A stretch of DNA of 52,260 bases from Bacillota bacterium (GCA_023409955.1 JAEYQQ010000136.1:1-52260); one strand, 5' to 3'. Shown: positions 1 to 7,480, counted from the first letter of the stretch. Program-made: numbers and translations. Notes: generated from the sequence alone by a model not told the origin.

Positions 1-961
1 TAATGCTATCCAGCTCTTCAGCGGTCATCAGGCCTGCTTGGTATATGTTCATAAACTCCTGGGAGACACTTTGATTGAAGATCAGCAGGTCATCCGTATT
101 GATGGTTCCGGGAATGCCATGGTCATACAAAACCCGGATGGGGTGCTCTTTGTAGCCCTTGGCCCGGCCAAGCATGATGTTGCTGGTAGGGCAGACGTTC
201 AATCGTATGTTGTTTTGAGCAAGCCAATGCATCACCGGCTTGGATGCGGCAGCTGCAATGCCATGGTGGACCTCCTGCAATTCCAGCAGATTGCATGCCT
301 CAAGCACATCATCTGCTGTGCCGAACTCGCCTGCGTGGGCTTTTAAAGAAAGCCCCATATTCTTGGCCAGCCGATAGATTTTTACAAAACGCCCGATGGG
401 CTGGGCAAGCTCATTGCAGCAAATATCTATGGATGTAAACCATTTGTACGATAGGATTTCCTCCACGACACCGTATGTCTGCTCCACGTCACAGGCACGG
501 TTCAGGGCTAGCTCCGGCTGAAAAATGGTATCTGGAGCAAAGGTTATGCGAAGGCTTTCTATCGTCTTGATAAAAGGCTCCATGCCACCCAGGCCTTCAA
601 CTTCATCTGGGCCAAAGCTTAAGGCCAGCAAGCGGATGCTATCCTTCTGCGCTTGGGCAAAGGATGCTTCTATGCGCTTGAGATACCCGGGGATGCCGAC
701 GGGGCAATGGACTTTAATATGCTGCTCAAACCACTCCTGCATTTCATCTAGGGAGGCAAAAGGTGTGGTGGGGGGCGATATTACGGTATGGGCCAAGGCG
801 GCAATATAACCTTGGCTTCCGCCACGCCCGGCATGGCTGTGCAGGTCGGATTTGGGGATGCGCTGCACCTTCTCAAGAGAGCCTTCCTGCAAGCCTGCAA
901 TGAACATTTGTGAATCGTGATTTATTGCCATCACTCCATACAGAATTTGTGAAATGCCCAT
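1..961 (-). CDS. Adenosine deaminase family protein (partial, C-terminus outside window)
   Basis: Metal-dependent purine deaminase of the adenosine/adenine deaminase superfamily; such enzymes hydrolytically deaminate adenosine (or a related base) to inosine in the cytoplasm. About 320 codons are present and the gene runs off the left edge. Seen: the metal-binding HxH in SDLHSHAGRGG (H41, H43), the catalytic HAGE motif in LKAHAGE, CPTSN, and the late NTDD metal/catalytic motif. The ATG at 961 is preceded by AAGGA about 5 nt away. It starts 49 nt after the stop of the hexuronate oxidoreductase on the same strand, so it may share that transcript. Substrate is not decided by the sequence: the HSHAGRGG stretch departs from the usual ELHxHLxG of classical adenosine deaminase. 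Confidence 0.8.
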   Translation of the reverse strand, partial: MGISQILYGVMAINHDSQMFIAGLQEGSLEKVQRIPKSDLHSHAGRGGSQGYIAALAHTVISPPTTPFASLDEMQEWFEQHIKVHCPVGIPGYLKRIEASFAQAQKDSIRLLALSFGPDEVEGLGGMEPFIKTIESLRITFAPDTIFQPELALNRACDVEQTYGVVEEILSYKWFTSIDICCNELAQPIGRFVKIYRLAKNMGLSLKAHAGEFGTADDVLEACNLLELQEVHHGIAAAASKPVMHWLAQNNIRLNVCPTSNIMLGRAKGYKEHPIRVLYDHGIPGTINTDDLLIFNQSVSQEFMNIYQAGLMTAEELDSI

Positions 962-1010
962 GCTTCCTTACAAAAGAGGCATAGGCATATGTTTTGTGTG
1001 ATTTTGTGGA

Positions 1011-2573
1011 TTAGAATGTGGCTGCTGTTTTATGCAGCACCCTGCGCACAGCGCCGGGGCCGGAAACCATTTGCGCAAAAAGTTCTTCTACCTTTTCACC
1101 AAGACCTGCTTCGTATAGGTTGACACCAAAGAGGGATGCATCGCTGAGGATGGGGGAGAGCAGATCGTGGAAAGGCCCCTTGTAGCCGAGGGATACCTTT
1201 GCAAGCACAGGCTGCAGCTTTTGAAGCAGCGGGTCAGGGCTTACTTCAAAGGGCGCGCCATCATCACCGATGCCCATAAGGTACCGAAGCCAGGCAGCAA
1301 ACACCAGTGGGATGCCGGTTAAGGTCTTTAGATTCAAATCAGAACGCTGCTGATAAGCCTTCAGGGTTTCGCCAAAGCGAATTGGCAGTTTTTGCGAGGT
1401 ATCAGTGGCGATTCGCTGGGGGGTGTCGGGTAAGAAGGGGTTGGGGAAGCGCACAGTCAGCACTTCGTTTAGAAAATCGGCGGGGTGGATGATCTTGGGG
1501 TCTGCCACCACCGGCATGCCCTCCACATGGCCCAGGTGATGCGTAAGCTTTTTGAGATCTTCATCCTTCATTTCTGCATGAATGCTGGTGTAGCCAAGCA
1601 AGCAGCCCAGTATCGCCAGGGCGGTATGCAGGGGGTTTAGGCAGGTGCCGACCTTCATTTTTTCTGTCAGGTTCACTGTATCCCTGTCTGCAAAGAGCAC
1701 CCCTGCCAGGTGCAGCGGGGGCCGGCCGGCCGGGAAACGATCTTCCACCACCAGATACTGCGCTTCCTCAGCGTTGACAAAGGCAGCGGTATAGGTGCGC
1801 TTGCTAGTGATGATCACATCAGCATCTTCAAAGCCCGCGCTTTTAAGCATTTTTTGCACGGATTCGTCGGGTCGGGGTGTGATCTTATCGATCATGGACC
1901 AAGGGAAGGACACCTTGCTTTCATCTTTCAGATAGGCAAGGAAGCCGGATTCGGTGCGGCCTTCTTTTACCCAGCGGTCAGCCACCGCCAGCACGGCATT
2001 GCGAAGCTTTTCGCCGTTGTGGGAGCAGTTGTCCATGCTCACCAGTGCTATGGGATGTGCTCCGTGCTGATAACGATGCAGGCATAGCGCTGCTGTTTTT
2101 CCCATCAGGGTTGAATTGGCTGTATAGACATACCCCTTTTCTGTGATGGTGAAGCTGGCCATTTGAAGGGAGGGATTGGCAAAGATGCCCTTCAGTCTTT
2201 CCCATTCGGCACCTTCTCCGGTGGATACATTCAGTGCTTCAACTACGCTGCCAAGCACTCTTTTTTCCACCGAGCCGGTGGATTTTAATACTGCCAGCAC
2301 GCTCAGTGAATCAAAGGGGCGGTAGGCTTTTTCGATGAGTTCTTCATCAAAGCCTTCTGCCACCACGATGCCTGTGTCGTAAAGCCCCTTATCCAGCAGA
2401 TCATCCTGAACGGCGCATAAAAATGCCCGGAAGATGTTACCAGCACCAAGGTGCACCCAAGTGGGGGATTTTTTTGTCTGCTCCCGGATGGCCGCACGGT
2501 CATACTTTGGAAGTCTGAAACCTTGATCAAGCCAAGGCTTGGCGTTTTGCAAAGATACATCATTTAGTTTCAT
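1011..2573 (-). CDS. Mannitol dehydrogenase family oxidoreductase (fructuronate or tagaturonate reductase)
   Basis: A 520-aa NAD(P)-dependent polyol/hexuronate dehydrogenase of the mannitol dehydrogenase family (UxuB/UxaB/MtlD type). It should reduce the ketouronate made by the neighbouring isomerase: fructuronate to mannonate (UxuB) or tagaturonate to altronate (UxaB). Seen: an N-terminal Rossmann dinucleotide-binding motif VHLGAGNIFRAF near residue 41, and a long C-terminal helical domain. The length is greater than the about 485 aa of the E. coli enzymes and like the longer clostridial/thermotogal members. The ATG has AAGGAG 8 nt upstream. It lies 33 nt behind uxaC on the same strand, which supports the hexuronate role. 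UxuB and UxaB cannot be separated by eye, so no symbol is given. Confidence 0.85.
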   Translation of the reverse strand: MKLNDVSLQNAKPWLDQGFRLPKYDRAAIREQTKKSPTWVHLGAGNIFRAFLCAVQDDLLDKGLYDTGIVVAEGFDEELIEKAYRPFDSLSVLAVLKSTGSVEKRVLGSVVEALNVSTGEGAEWERLKGIFANPSLQMASFTITEKGYVYTANSTLMGKTAALCLHRYQHGAHPIALVSMDNCSHNGEKLRNAVLAVADRWVKEGRTESGFLAYLKDESKVSFPWSMIDKITPRPDESVQKMLKSAGFEDADVIITSKRTYTAAFVNAEEAQYLVVEDRFPAGRPPLHLAGVLFADRDTVNLTEKMKVGTCLNPLHTALAILGCLLGYTSIHAEMKDEDLKKLTHHLGHVEGMPVVADPKIIHPADFLNEVLTVRFPNPFLPDTPQRIATDTSQKLPIRFGETLKAYQQRSDLNLKTLTGIPLVFAAWLRYLMGIGDDGAPFEVSPDPLLQKLQPVLAKVSLGYKGPFHDLLSPILSDASLFGVNLYEAGLGEKVEELFAQMVSGPGAVRRVLHKTAATF

Positions 2574-2606
2574 CGGACTGCTCCTTCGTCTGTAGATGAT
2601 GCCGCT

Positions 2607-4007
2607 TTATAAATTGAAGTAGTTAAGTGCATTGTTATAGCAGATATCACGGACCATGTTCTTGAGAAACTCAATGTCGTTGGGGTATTCACCGTTTTCT
2701 ATCCACGTGCCGATGACATCGCACAGGATGCGGCGGAAATATTCGTGTCTGGGATAGCTGACAAAGGAGCGGCTATCTGTGAGCATGCCTACAAAGCGGC
2801 TTAAAAGACCCAGGTTGGCCAAGGTTTTCATTTGTTCCACCATGCCATCTCGCTGATCCAGGAACCACCAGGCGGAGCCCATTTGGATTTTGCCGGGAAT
2901 GCCGGATTGCTGGAAATTGCCCAGCATGGTGCCGATAACTGCATTGGCGGAGGGGTTCAGGCTATACAGAATGGTTTTGGGGAGACTTCCTGTTACGTCT
3001 TGGGCATCAAGCAGGCGGGAGAGGCTATGAGCAATGGGCTCATCGATAATGGAATCAAAGCCTACATCCGGCCCGTAGGTCTTGAAGATGCGGGTGTTGT
3101 TGTTGCGCATGGCGGCAATATGATATTGCTGCACCCAGCCGTGCTTGTGATACATGCCGCCCAGCGCGACAAGTAGGGCCGTGCGGTAATGTGCTGCATC
3201 ATCAGCGGAAACAGGCAGGCCGTTTACGCCATCCCAAAAGGCCTTGTCGGCTTTTAAAAAATCAACTGTTGTATACTGCAGTGTATCCAGACCGTGGTCG
3301 GAAATGCGGCATCCGGCTTCATGGAAGAATTCCACCCGCTTTTCAAGGGCGGCAATCACATCCTGCGTGCTGCGAAGGGGCATGTCGGCAGCGGCGGAGA
3401 GTTTAATGATATACTCTGCAAAACCTACCCTATCCACATTCACGGCCTTGTCGGGACGGAATGCAGGGAGCACTTTTGCCTTTAATGTCTTTTCTCGTGC
3501 GATCTGCTTATGATAGCGCAGATCATCAATGGGATCATCGGTGGTGCACAGGGCAGCTACGTTGAATTTTTCGATCAGCCTCTGGGCCCGGTACTCCTCC
3601 GTGGCCAAAAGGGCATTGCATTTTTCCCAGATCTCCGGTGCGGTCTGCTCGTTTAAGACGGTGTCGATGCCAAAGACCCTTTTCAGCTCCAAATGCGTCC
3701 AATGATAAAGGGGATTGCCGATGGCATTGGGCATCATCTTAGCGTAGGCAAAAAACTTGTCCTTATCGCTGCCGCTGCCTCGGATGAGCTCCTCCGGGAT
3801 GCCGAAGGAAAGCATAGCCCGCCATTTGTAATGATCCCCACCTAAAAACAAATGCCCCACGTTGCGAAAAGAAATGTTTTCAGCAATCTCTTTGGGACTT
3901 AGGTGGCAGTGGTAATCCAGTATCGGCATCGTTTCAGCAGCTTCATGATATAGCACCTTGGCCGTTTCGGTGGACAGCAGAAAGTCTTTGTCCATAAAGG
4001 GCTTCAT
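2607..4007 (-). CDS. uxaC: Glucuronate isomerase (uronate isomerase)
   Basis: Converts D-glucuronate to D-fructuronate and D-galacturonate to D-tagaturonate, the first step of hexuronate catabolism. The 466-aa product matches the usual family length. Seen: N-terminal MKPFMDKDFLLSTETAKVLY, the metal-binding HCH of ILDYHCHLSP near residue 28, and conserved C-terminal MLTDSRSF and HEYFRR. An open frame extends 30 codons further upstream, but ATG 4007 is chosen because AGGAGGTG ends 8 nt before it and the family begins here. First gene of the minus-strand hexuronate operon, with the oxidoreductase 33 nt downstream. A LacI-type operator-like palindrome lies 115 nt upstream. Confidence 0.95.
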   Translation of the reverse strand: MKPFMDKDFLLSTETAKVLYHEAAETMPILDYHCHLSPKEIAENISFRNVGHLFLGGDHYKWRAMLSFGIPEELIRGSGSDKDKFFAYAKMMPNAIGNPLYHWTHLELKRVFGIDTVLNEQTAPEIWEKCNALLATEEYRAQRLIEKFNVAALCTTDDPIDDLRYHKQIAREKTLKAKVLPAFRPDKAVNVDRVGFAEYIIKLSAAADMPLRSTQDVIAALEKRVEFFHEAGCRISDHGLDTLQYTTVDFLKADKAFWDGVNGLPVSADDAAHYRTALLVALGGMYHKHGWVQQYHIAAMRNNNTRIFKTYGPDVGFDSIIDEPIAHSLSRLLDAQDVTGSLPKTILYSLNPSANAVIGTMLGNFQQSGIPGKIQMGSAWWFLDQRDGMVEQMKTLANLGLLSRFVGMLTDSRSFVSYPRHEYFRRILCDVIGTWIENGEYPNDIEFLKNMVRDICYNNALNYFNL

Positions 4008-4118
4008 ATTACGGCACCTCCTGTGAATTGTTGGCGTATTGCCATAATGGTGTTCAGTTTTTTTGCGCTTCAGACAGCAGTTTTTTCTATATACCATTTT
4101 ACATGAAAATACAATTCA

Positions 4119-4132
4119 TTAAAAGCGTTTTA
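4119..4132 (-). promoter_or_regulatory. LacI-type operator-like palindrome upstream of uxaC
   Basis: The bases TTAAAAGCGTTTTA form a near-palindrome (TAAAA-GCG-TTTTA) with the central AANCGNTT shape typical of LacI/CcpA-family operators. It sits between uxaC (minus) and the Smr-like gene (plus), where a hexuronate-responsive or catabolite repressor could act. No regulator gene is present in the window, so the regulator is not known. Confidence 0.3.
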
Positions 4133-4151
4133 TGAAAAAGATTATGTGTTT

Positions 4152-4199
4152 TTGCAATGCATCCTACAATATGCTATAATATAACGATGTTGTAGGATG
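4152..4199 (+). promoter_or_regulatory. Promoter with operator-like inverted repeat
   Basis: A -35 TTGCAA (4152-4157) and a perfect -10 TATAAT (4175-4180) are 17 bp apart. An inverted repeat overlaps it: CATCCTACAA (4160-4169) lies in the spacer and TTGTAGGATG (4190-4199) covers the expected start point. Arms on either side of the -10 box are the classic layout of a repressor operator. It faces the Smr-like gene that begins about 10-17 nt later. The second arm alone would be transcribed, so this is a DNA site rather than an RNA hairpin. Confidence 0.55.
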
Positions 4200-4206
4200 T
4201 ATGTAG

Positions 4207-4482
4207 GTGATGTTTATGCAGCAAGGCTTGTTGGAACTGGATATTCATGGCATGAATAAGCATCAGGCAAAGGTGTTTATTGACAGCCGATTGAGAAGGG
4301 CAGATACCAGTGTATACCGCGTGCGCATCATTCATGGATACCGGGGCGGTACAGAACTTAGGGATATGGTGCGTCTGGAATATCAAGGGCCACCCCAAAG
4401 TTTTACGGGTATCGCCTTCGCTGAATCCTGGCGAGACGGAGCTGGTGCTGCGAGAATACTGATGGTTTGCTGTTTTAAATAA
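4207..4482 (+). CDS. Smr (small MutS-related) domain protein, apparently frameshifted
   Basis: Small Smr-domain protein of the kind that nicks or binds branched DNA or stalled-ribosome RNA. Seen: LDIHGMNKHQAK at the N-terminus (the LDLHG motif) and VRIIHGYRGGTELRDMVR, matching the family IIHGxGxGxLR core. After LEYQG the open frame loses family similarity, while the frame one base later (from the GGG at 4387-4389) continues as GHPKVLRVSPSLNPGETELV and stops at 4462. That HPKV segment is the normal end of an Smr domain. So there is a +1 frameshift: true mutation, sequencing error, or less likely programmed. Starts possible at GTG 4207, ATG 4210 or ATG 4216; ATG 4216 has the best-spaced AGGTG. 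No RNase or HTH fusion partner is present. Confidence 0.6.
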   Translation: MMFMQQGLLELDIHGMNKHQAKVFIDSRLRRADTSVYRVRIIHGYRGGTELRDMVRLEYQGPPQSFTGIAFAESWRDGAGAARILMVCCFK

Positions 4483-4612
4483 CTTATAAAATGCATATGA
4501 ACGACATGTTACCATGCCACCAAGGAATGATTTGAAGGCATTGAAAAAGGCGAAATCCCCTCGTTGGTACAGATGCTATGCCAGGTGATGGACAAAAGGA
4601 GGAAGTCGTTAA

Positions 4613-5389
4613 GTGAACAGGATGCCTGTTATGTTTGTTGGACATGGTTCACCCATGAATGCTATTGATGACAATGAATACACTGCGCATTGGGAAATGC
4701 TTTCAAAATGGATTCCCAAACCTAAAGCCATACTTGCTATTTCTGCCCATTGGTATACCAGCGGTACAAGGACCCATGATGAGCAGAAGCCCAAACTTAT
4801 CTACGATATGTACGGGTTTCCGGAGAAACTGTATAAGGTTCAGTATCCGGTAGCTGGTGCGCCGGATTTGGCGCGGCAGACATTGAAGATACTTTCCCGG
4901 CCCACAGTCATTGATAACACTTGGGGGATTGACCATGGTACATGGTCTGTGCTGGTGAAAATGTACCCCAAAGCAGATATCCCGGTTTATCAGTTGAGCA
5001 TTGATTCAAGTGCGCCAGCGCCTGTGCATTTTCAATTGGGGCAGGAGCTATCTACCTTGCGGAATGAAGGTGTGCTGATTATGGGCAGCGGCAATATTGT
5101 GCATAATTTGGGACTGCTTCAATGGAACATGGAAGGCGGCTTTCCTTGGGCGAAGGATTTTGACGCATACATTAAAGAGAACATTATCAAGAGCGATTTT
5201 GACAATGTGGTACATTATGAAAAGGCAGGGCAAGCAGCCCGTTATGCCTTCAATACGCCGGATCACTTCTACCCGCTGCTGTATGTGCTAGGTGCTGCAG
5301 GCGTAGGGGAGAAGGTGCAGGTCTTTAATGAAAGCTGTATGATGGGATCGATGTCCATGACAGGATATCTGATGGGCGATGCAATATAG
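4613..5389 (+). CDS. ygiD: YgiD/DodA-type class III extradiol ring-cleavage dioxygenase
   Basis: 258-aa member of the LigB-like extradiol dioxygenase family (4,5-DOPA dioxygenase type), cytosolic metal enzymes opening catechol-like rings; the bacterial physiological substrate is generally unknown. Seen: N-terminal PVMFVGHGSPMNA with the metal-ligand histidine, AISAHWYT with a second histidine, WGIDHGTWSVL, and IMGSGNIVHNL, all hallmarks of the family. The length equals the family norm. GTG 4613 is chosen as start because AGGAGG lies 10 nt upstream, whereas ATG 4622 would be 19 nt away. It stands alone, followed by an intrinsic terminator. Confidence 0.88.
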   Translation: MNRMPVMFVGHGSPMNAIDDNEYTAHWEMLSKWIPKPKAILAISAHWYTSGTRTHDEQKPKLIYDMYGFPEKLYKVQYPVAGAPDLARQTLKILSRPTVIDNTWGIDHGTWSVLVKMYPKADIPVYQLSIDSSAPAPVHFQLGQELSTLRNEGVLIMGSGNIVHNLGLLQWNMEGGFPWAKDFDAYIKENIIKSDFDNVVHYEKAGQAARYAFNTPDHFYPLLYVLGAAGVGEKVQVFNESCMMGSMSMTGYLMGDAI

Positions 5390-5402
5390 TCGAACAGTAA
5401 TG

Positions 5403-5444
5403 AAAACTCCGTGTACCGAAAAACGGTATGCGGAGTTTTGCTTT
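5403..5444 (+). terminator. Intrinsic terminator after the ygiD-like gene
   Basis: AAAACTCCG (5403-5411) pairs with CGGAGTTTT (5431-5439); an inner TACCG/CGGTA stem closes an AAAAA loop, and the T-rich GCTTTAT follows. It ends the dioxygenase transcript 14 nt after its stop codon. Confidence 0.8.
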
Positions 5445-5480
5445 ATGAACCATGCGGGTCAGGCTGTCATAGGCTGGTAA

Positions 5481-5495
5481 TGGATGCATTGCATC
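5481..5495. repeat. Perfect 15-bp palindrome GGATGCATTGCATCC
   Basis: GGATGCA-T-TGCATCC lies 18 nt before the start codon of the NlpC/P60 gene. The arm word TGCATCC recurs in inverted repeats at 4158, 7380 and 28524-28597. It could be an operator or a small RNA hairpin; nothing in the sequence decides. Confidence 0.4.
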
Positions 5496-5513
5496 CAGAC
5501 TGGAAGTGATTCT

Positions 5514-6302
5514 ATGATACAGCCAACTAAGGTGATTGAAATATTTGAGGTAATGTACCGCGAAAAGTGGAAATATCTATGGGGTGCAGCCCGGCAGGGT
5601 TTTGTGGACTGCAGCGGTGCGTTTACCTATGCCTTCCGTCAATTGGGAGGTTATATGTATCACGGCAGCAATACCATGTGGCGCAAGTATACCACGGAAA
5701 AGGGCAGGATCAATGAGATTACCCTTGTACCTGGCATGGCGGTTTTTAAATGGCGGAAAAGCGGCAAGGAGCCGGATGCCTATAAAGCAGACGGGCTGGG
5801 TGACTTTTATCATGTCGGCCTATATATCGGAAACGGTGAAGTGATCGAGTCGAAGTCCTCCAAAACCGGAATGGCAAAAGGAGGAACCACGGGTTGGTCG
5901 CATGGGGCCAAGCTTGTTGGTGTGGTTTATACCGGACAGATACCGGAAACGCCGCCATCCCAGCCGCTGCCTGTTCTAAAAAGAGGAAATGTTGGTTATT
6001 GGGTGACTGAGGCGCAATTGCGGTTAATAGCGCATGGATTTACCCTGGAGCTGTATGGCGCCGATGGAATATTTGGTGCAGAAACGCAGGCGGCGGTGAT
6101 GGCATTCCAAACTGCAAAGGGGTTGAATGCAGACGGCGTCATTGGGCAGCAGACATGGGAGGAACTAAATGGTGACACAACGACAGATGAGAAGCGCTAT
6201 AGTATACTGATATCCAGCTTGACACTGGATCAGGCCCGTGAGTTTACTAAGCTGTATCCTGAGGCTGTCATCATGCATCCGCCTCGAGCTCAAAATGGTT
6301 GA
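5514..6302 (+). CDS. NlpC/P60 cell-wall endopeptidase with C-terminal peptidoglycan-binding domain
   Basis: 262-aa predicted peptidoglycan hydrolase. Residues about 10-140 are an NlpC/P60 (C40) papain-like domain: the catalytic cysteine is in FVDCSGAF and the histidine in FYHVGLYIGNGEVIES. Residues about 160-220 form a PG_binding_1 three-helix domain (YGADGIFGAETQAAVMAFQ, LNADGVIGQQTWEEL). These enzymes cut D-Glu/meso-DAP-type stem-peptide bonds. No signal peptide is visible, which is unusual for a wall enzyme and recalls phage endolysins or spore-compartment lytic enzymes, but there are no phage genes nearby. ATG 5514 is chosen for the GGAAGTG 6 nt upstream; an upstream ATG at 5484 lacks one. 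The last ~40 residues match no family known to me. Confidence 0.85.
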   Translation: MIQPTKVIEIFEVMYREKWKYLWGAARQGFVDCSGAFTYAFRQLGGYMYHGSNTMWRKYTTEKGRINEITLVPGMAVFKWRKSGKEPDAYKADGLGDFYHVGLYIGNGEVIESKSSKTGMAKGGTTGWSHGAKLVGVVYTGQIPETPPSQPLPVLKRGNVGYWVTEAQLRLIAHGFTLELYGADGIFGAETQAAVMAFQTAKGLNADGVIGQQTWEELNGDTTTDEKRYSILISSLTLDQAREFTKLYPEAVIMHPPRAQNG

Positions 6303-6332
6303 GCAATATATCTTAAAATGCTCAGATGGAAA

Positions 6333-6362
6333 GCGGCTGGAACAATTTGTGTGTCCAGCCGC
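6333..6362 (-). terminator. Hairpin between convergent NlpC/P60 and noc genes
   Basis: GCGGCTGGA pairs perfectly with TCCAGCCGC around a 12-nt loop. On the minus strand it is followed only by CTTTCC, so it is a weak or factor-assisted terminator for noc; on the plus strand no T-tract follows. Confidence 0.45.
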
Positions 6363-6405
6363 AATCTATAATATGCCCTCGCAGGTGCGGTGGCGTGCCG
6401 GTTGA

Positions 6406-7236
6406 TTAGCCTGATTGACGTTTTCGCTTGGGCAAAACAATGCGAAGCTCAATGGATTCTCCGTACTCCATCACACTGTATTCTGCTGGTATGCCGGTTT
6501 CCTGCATTTGCACCACGATCCCTTTGATGGCGTTCATATACAGCCTGTGATCCCGGACCAGAGAAATGAGTCGCCGATGGGGAGGGGGGGGGACGGGAAG
6601 CCGTGACAGGGCTCGTTCAACAAGTGCCTCAGTTTCCCGAACGGTTAGGTTACCTGAGGCGGCCTGCATGGCTATTCGCATGCGTCCTGGACCATCCGGC
6701 AGCCGAAGTAGCGCCCGGGCATGGCGCTCTGAGAGATTCTCTTCATATATTACGTTTCTAAGTGTAGAATCAAGGCGTAAAAGTCGCAACTTGTTGGCAA
6801 TGGTACAAGCGGACTTGCCGAGCCTTCGTGAAAGTTCGTCCTGGGTCATTTGATAGTTTTCGATGAGGGAAGAGTAAGCCTCTGCTTCTTCAAAAAAATG
6901 CAGTTCCTCCCGCTGGAGGTTTTCCACCAACGCCATCATGGCGCTTTCCTTGCCGGTTGCTGGTAATACGATGGCATCAATATGGGTTTGTCCAAGCATC
7001 TGACAGGCACGGAAACGACGTTCTCCCATAATGATCTCATACTGACCGCCACCATTTTCGCGAACTGTAATAGGCTGCAATAGCCCAAACTGGCGTATGG
7101 AGCCAGCCAGTTCATTTAGACTGGCTTGAGAGAATTCTTTTCTTGGCTGATCGGGGTTTGGAATAATGCTGATGAGCGGTAGCCAGCAGACCTGGCGATA
7201 TGATCCTGGAGATGAACCTTGTTTAAATTGCTGCAT
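6406..7236 (-). CDS. noc: ParB/Noc-family CTP-dependent DNA-binding protein, probable nucleoid occlusion factor
   Basis: 276-aa ParB-like protein. Seen: N-terminal ParB/sulfiredoxin domain with IPNPDQPRKEF and the CTP-binding GERRFRA motif, a central helix-turn-helix (MTQDELSRRLGKSACTIANKLRLLRL), LSERHARALLRL, and a short C-terminal dimerisation tail. Noc binds specific DNA sites and uses a CTP clamp to spread, keeping Z-ring assembly off the nucleoid; ParB acts in chromosome segregation. Its place just downstream of rsmG on the same strand matches the gidB-noc order of Bacillota, hence Noc. No parA/soj follows. ATG 7236 has GGGAAGGGAG 8 nt upstream; an open frame continues 15 codons further. 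ParB proper remains possible. Confidence 0.8.
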   Translation of the reverse strand: MQQFKQGSSPGSYRQVCWLPLISIIPNPDQPRKEFSQASLNELAGSIRQFGLLQPITVRENGGGQYEIIMGERRFRACQMLGQTHIDAIVLPATGKESAMMALVENLQREELHFFEEAEAYSSLIENYQMTQDELSRRLGKSACTIANKLRLLRLDSTLRNVIYEENLSERHARALLRLPDGPGRMRIAMQAASGNLTVRETEALVERALSRLPVPPPPHRRLISLVRDHRLYMNAIKGIVVQMQETGIPAEYSVMEYGESIELRIVLPKRKRQSG

Positions 7237-7371
7237 GATGCATGCTCCCTTCCCGGAGGATTGGAGGGACCTCTTTGGCAAAATATGATTTGAACGCAGC
7301 GGACGAGGCGGTCGTCCTCCCCCTGACTACCGAACCCGCCGCCGCGTTCGATACAATGTATTCGTCCAGAA
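7237..7371 (-). promoter_or_regulatory. noc upstream region with inverted repeats
   Basis: Leader/promoter stretch ahead of noc. It holds ATACA-A-TGTAT (7351-7361) framed by CG dinucleotides, and a GC-rich hairpin GGACGA/TCGTCC (7303-7319). The repeats could be operator or leader structure. No confident -35/-10 pair was found, so noc may also be read through from rsmG. Confidence 0.3.
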
Positions 7372-7430
7372 TAAAAAATATCCTGCCCACACAGACGAAT
7401 GTTCGTTCGCCATAATTCGTGGGCAGGATG
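7372..7430 (-). terminator. Terminator after rsmG, with a LexA-box-like sequence in the loop
   Basis: Read on the minus strand, ATCCTGCCCAC (7419-7429) pairs exactly with GTGGGCAGGAT (7380-7390) and is followed by ATTTTTTATT, a strong intrinsic terminator for rsmG. The 28-nt loop contains CGAACGAACATTCG (7396-7409), one mismatch from the Bacillus LexA consensus CGAACRNRYGTTYG. Confidence 0.75.
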
Positions 7431-7480
7431 CATCAAAAGATGGTAAAGGAGATGGGCTTGTGTCGAAGTTGGGCAGCTTT

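Noticed and set aside
5503..6302. A prophage lysis module around the NlpC/P60 gene
   Set aside because: No holin, tail, integrase or att-like repeat is present; the flanks are ordinary chromosomal genes.
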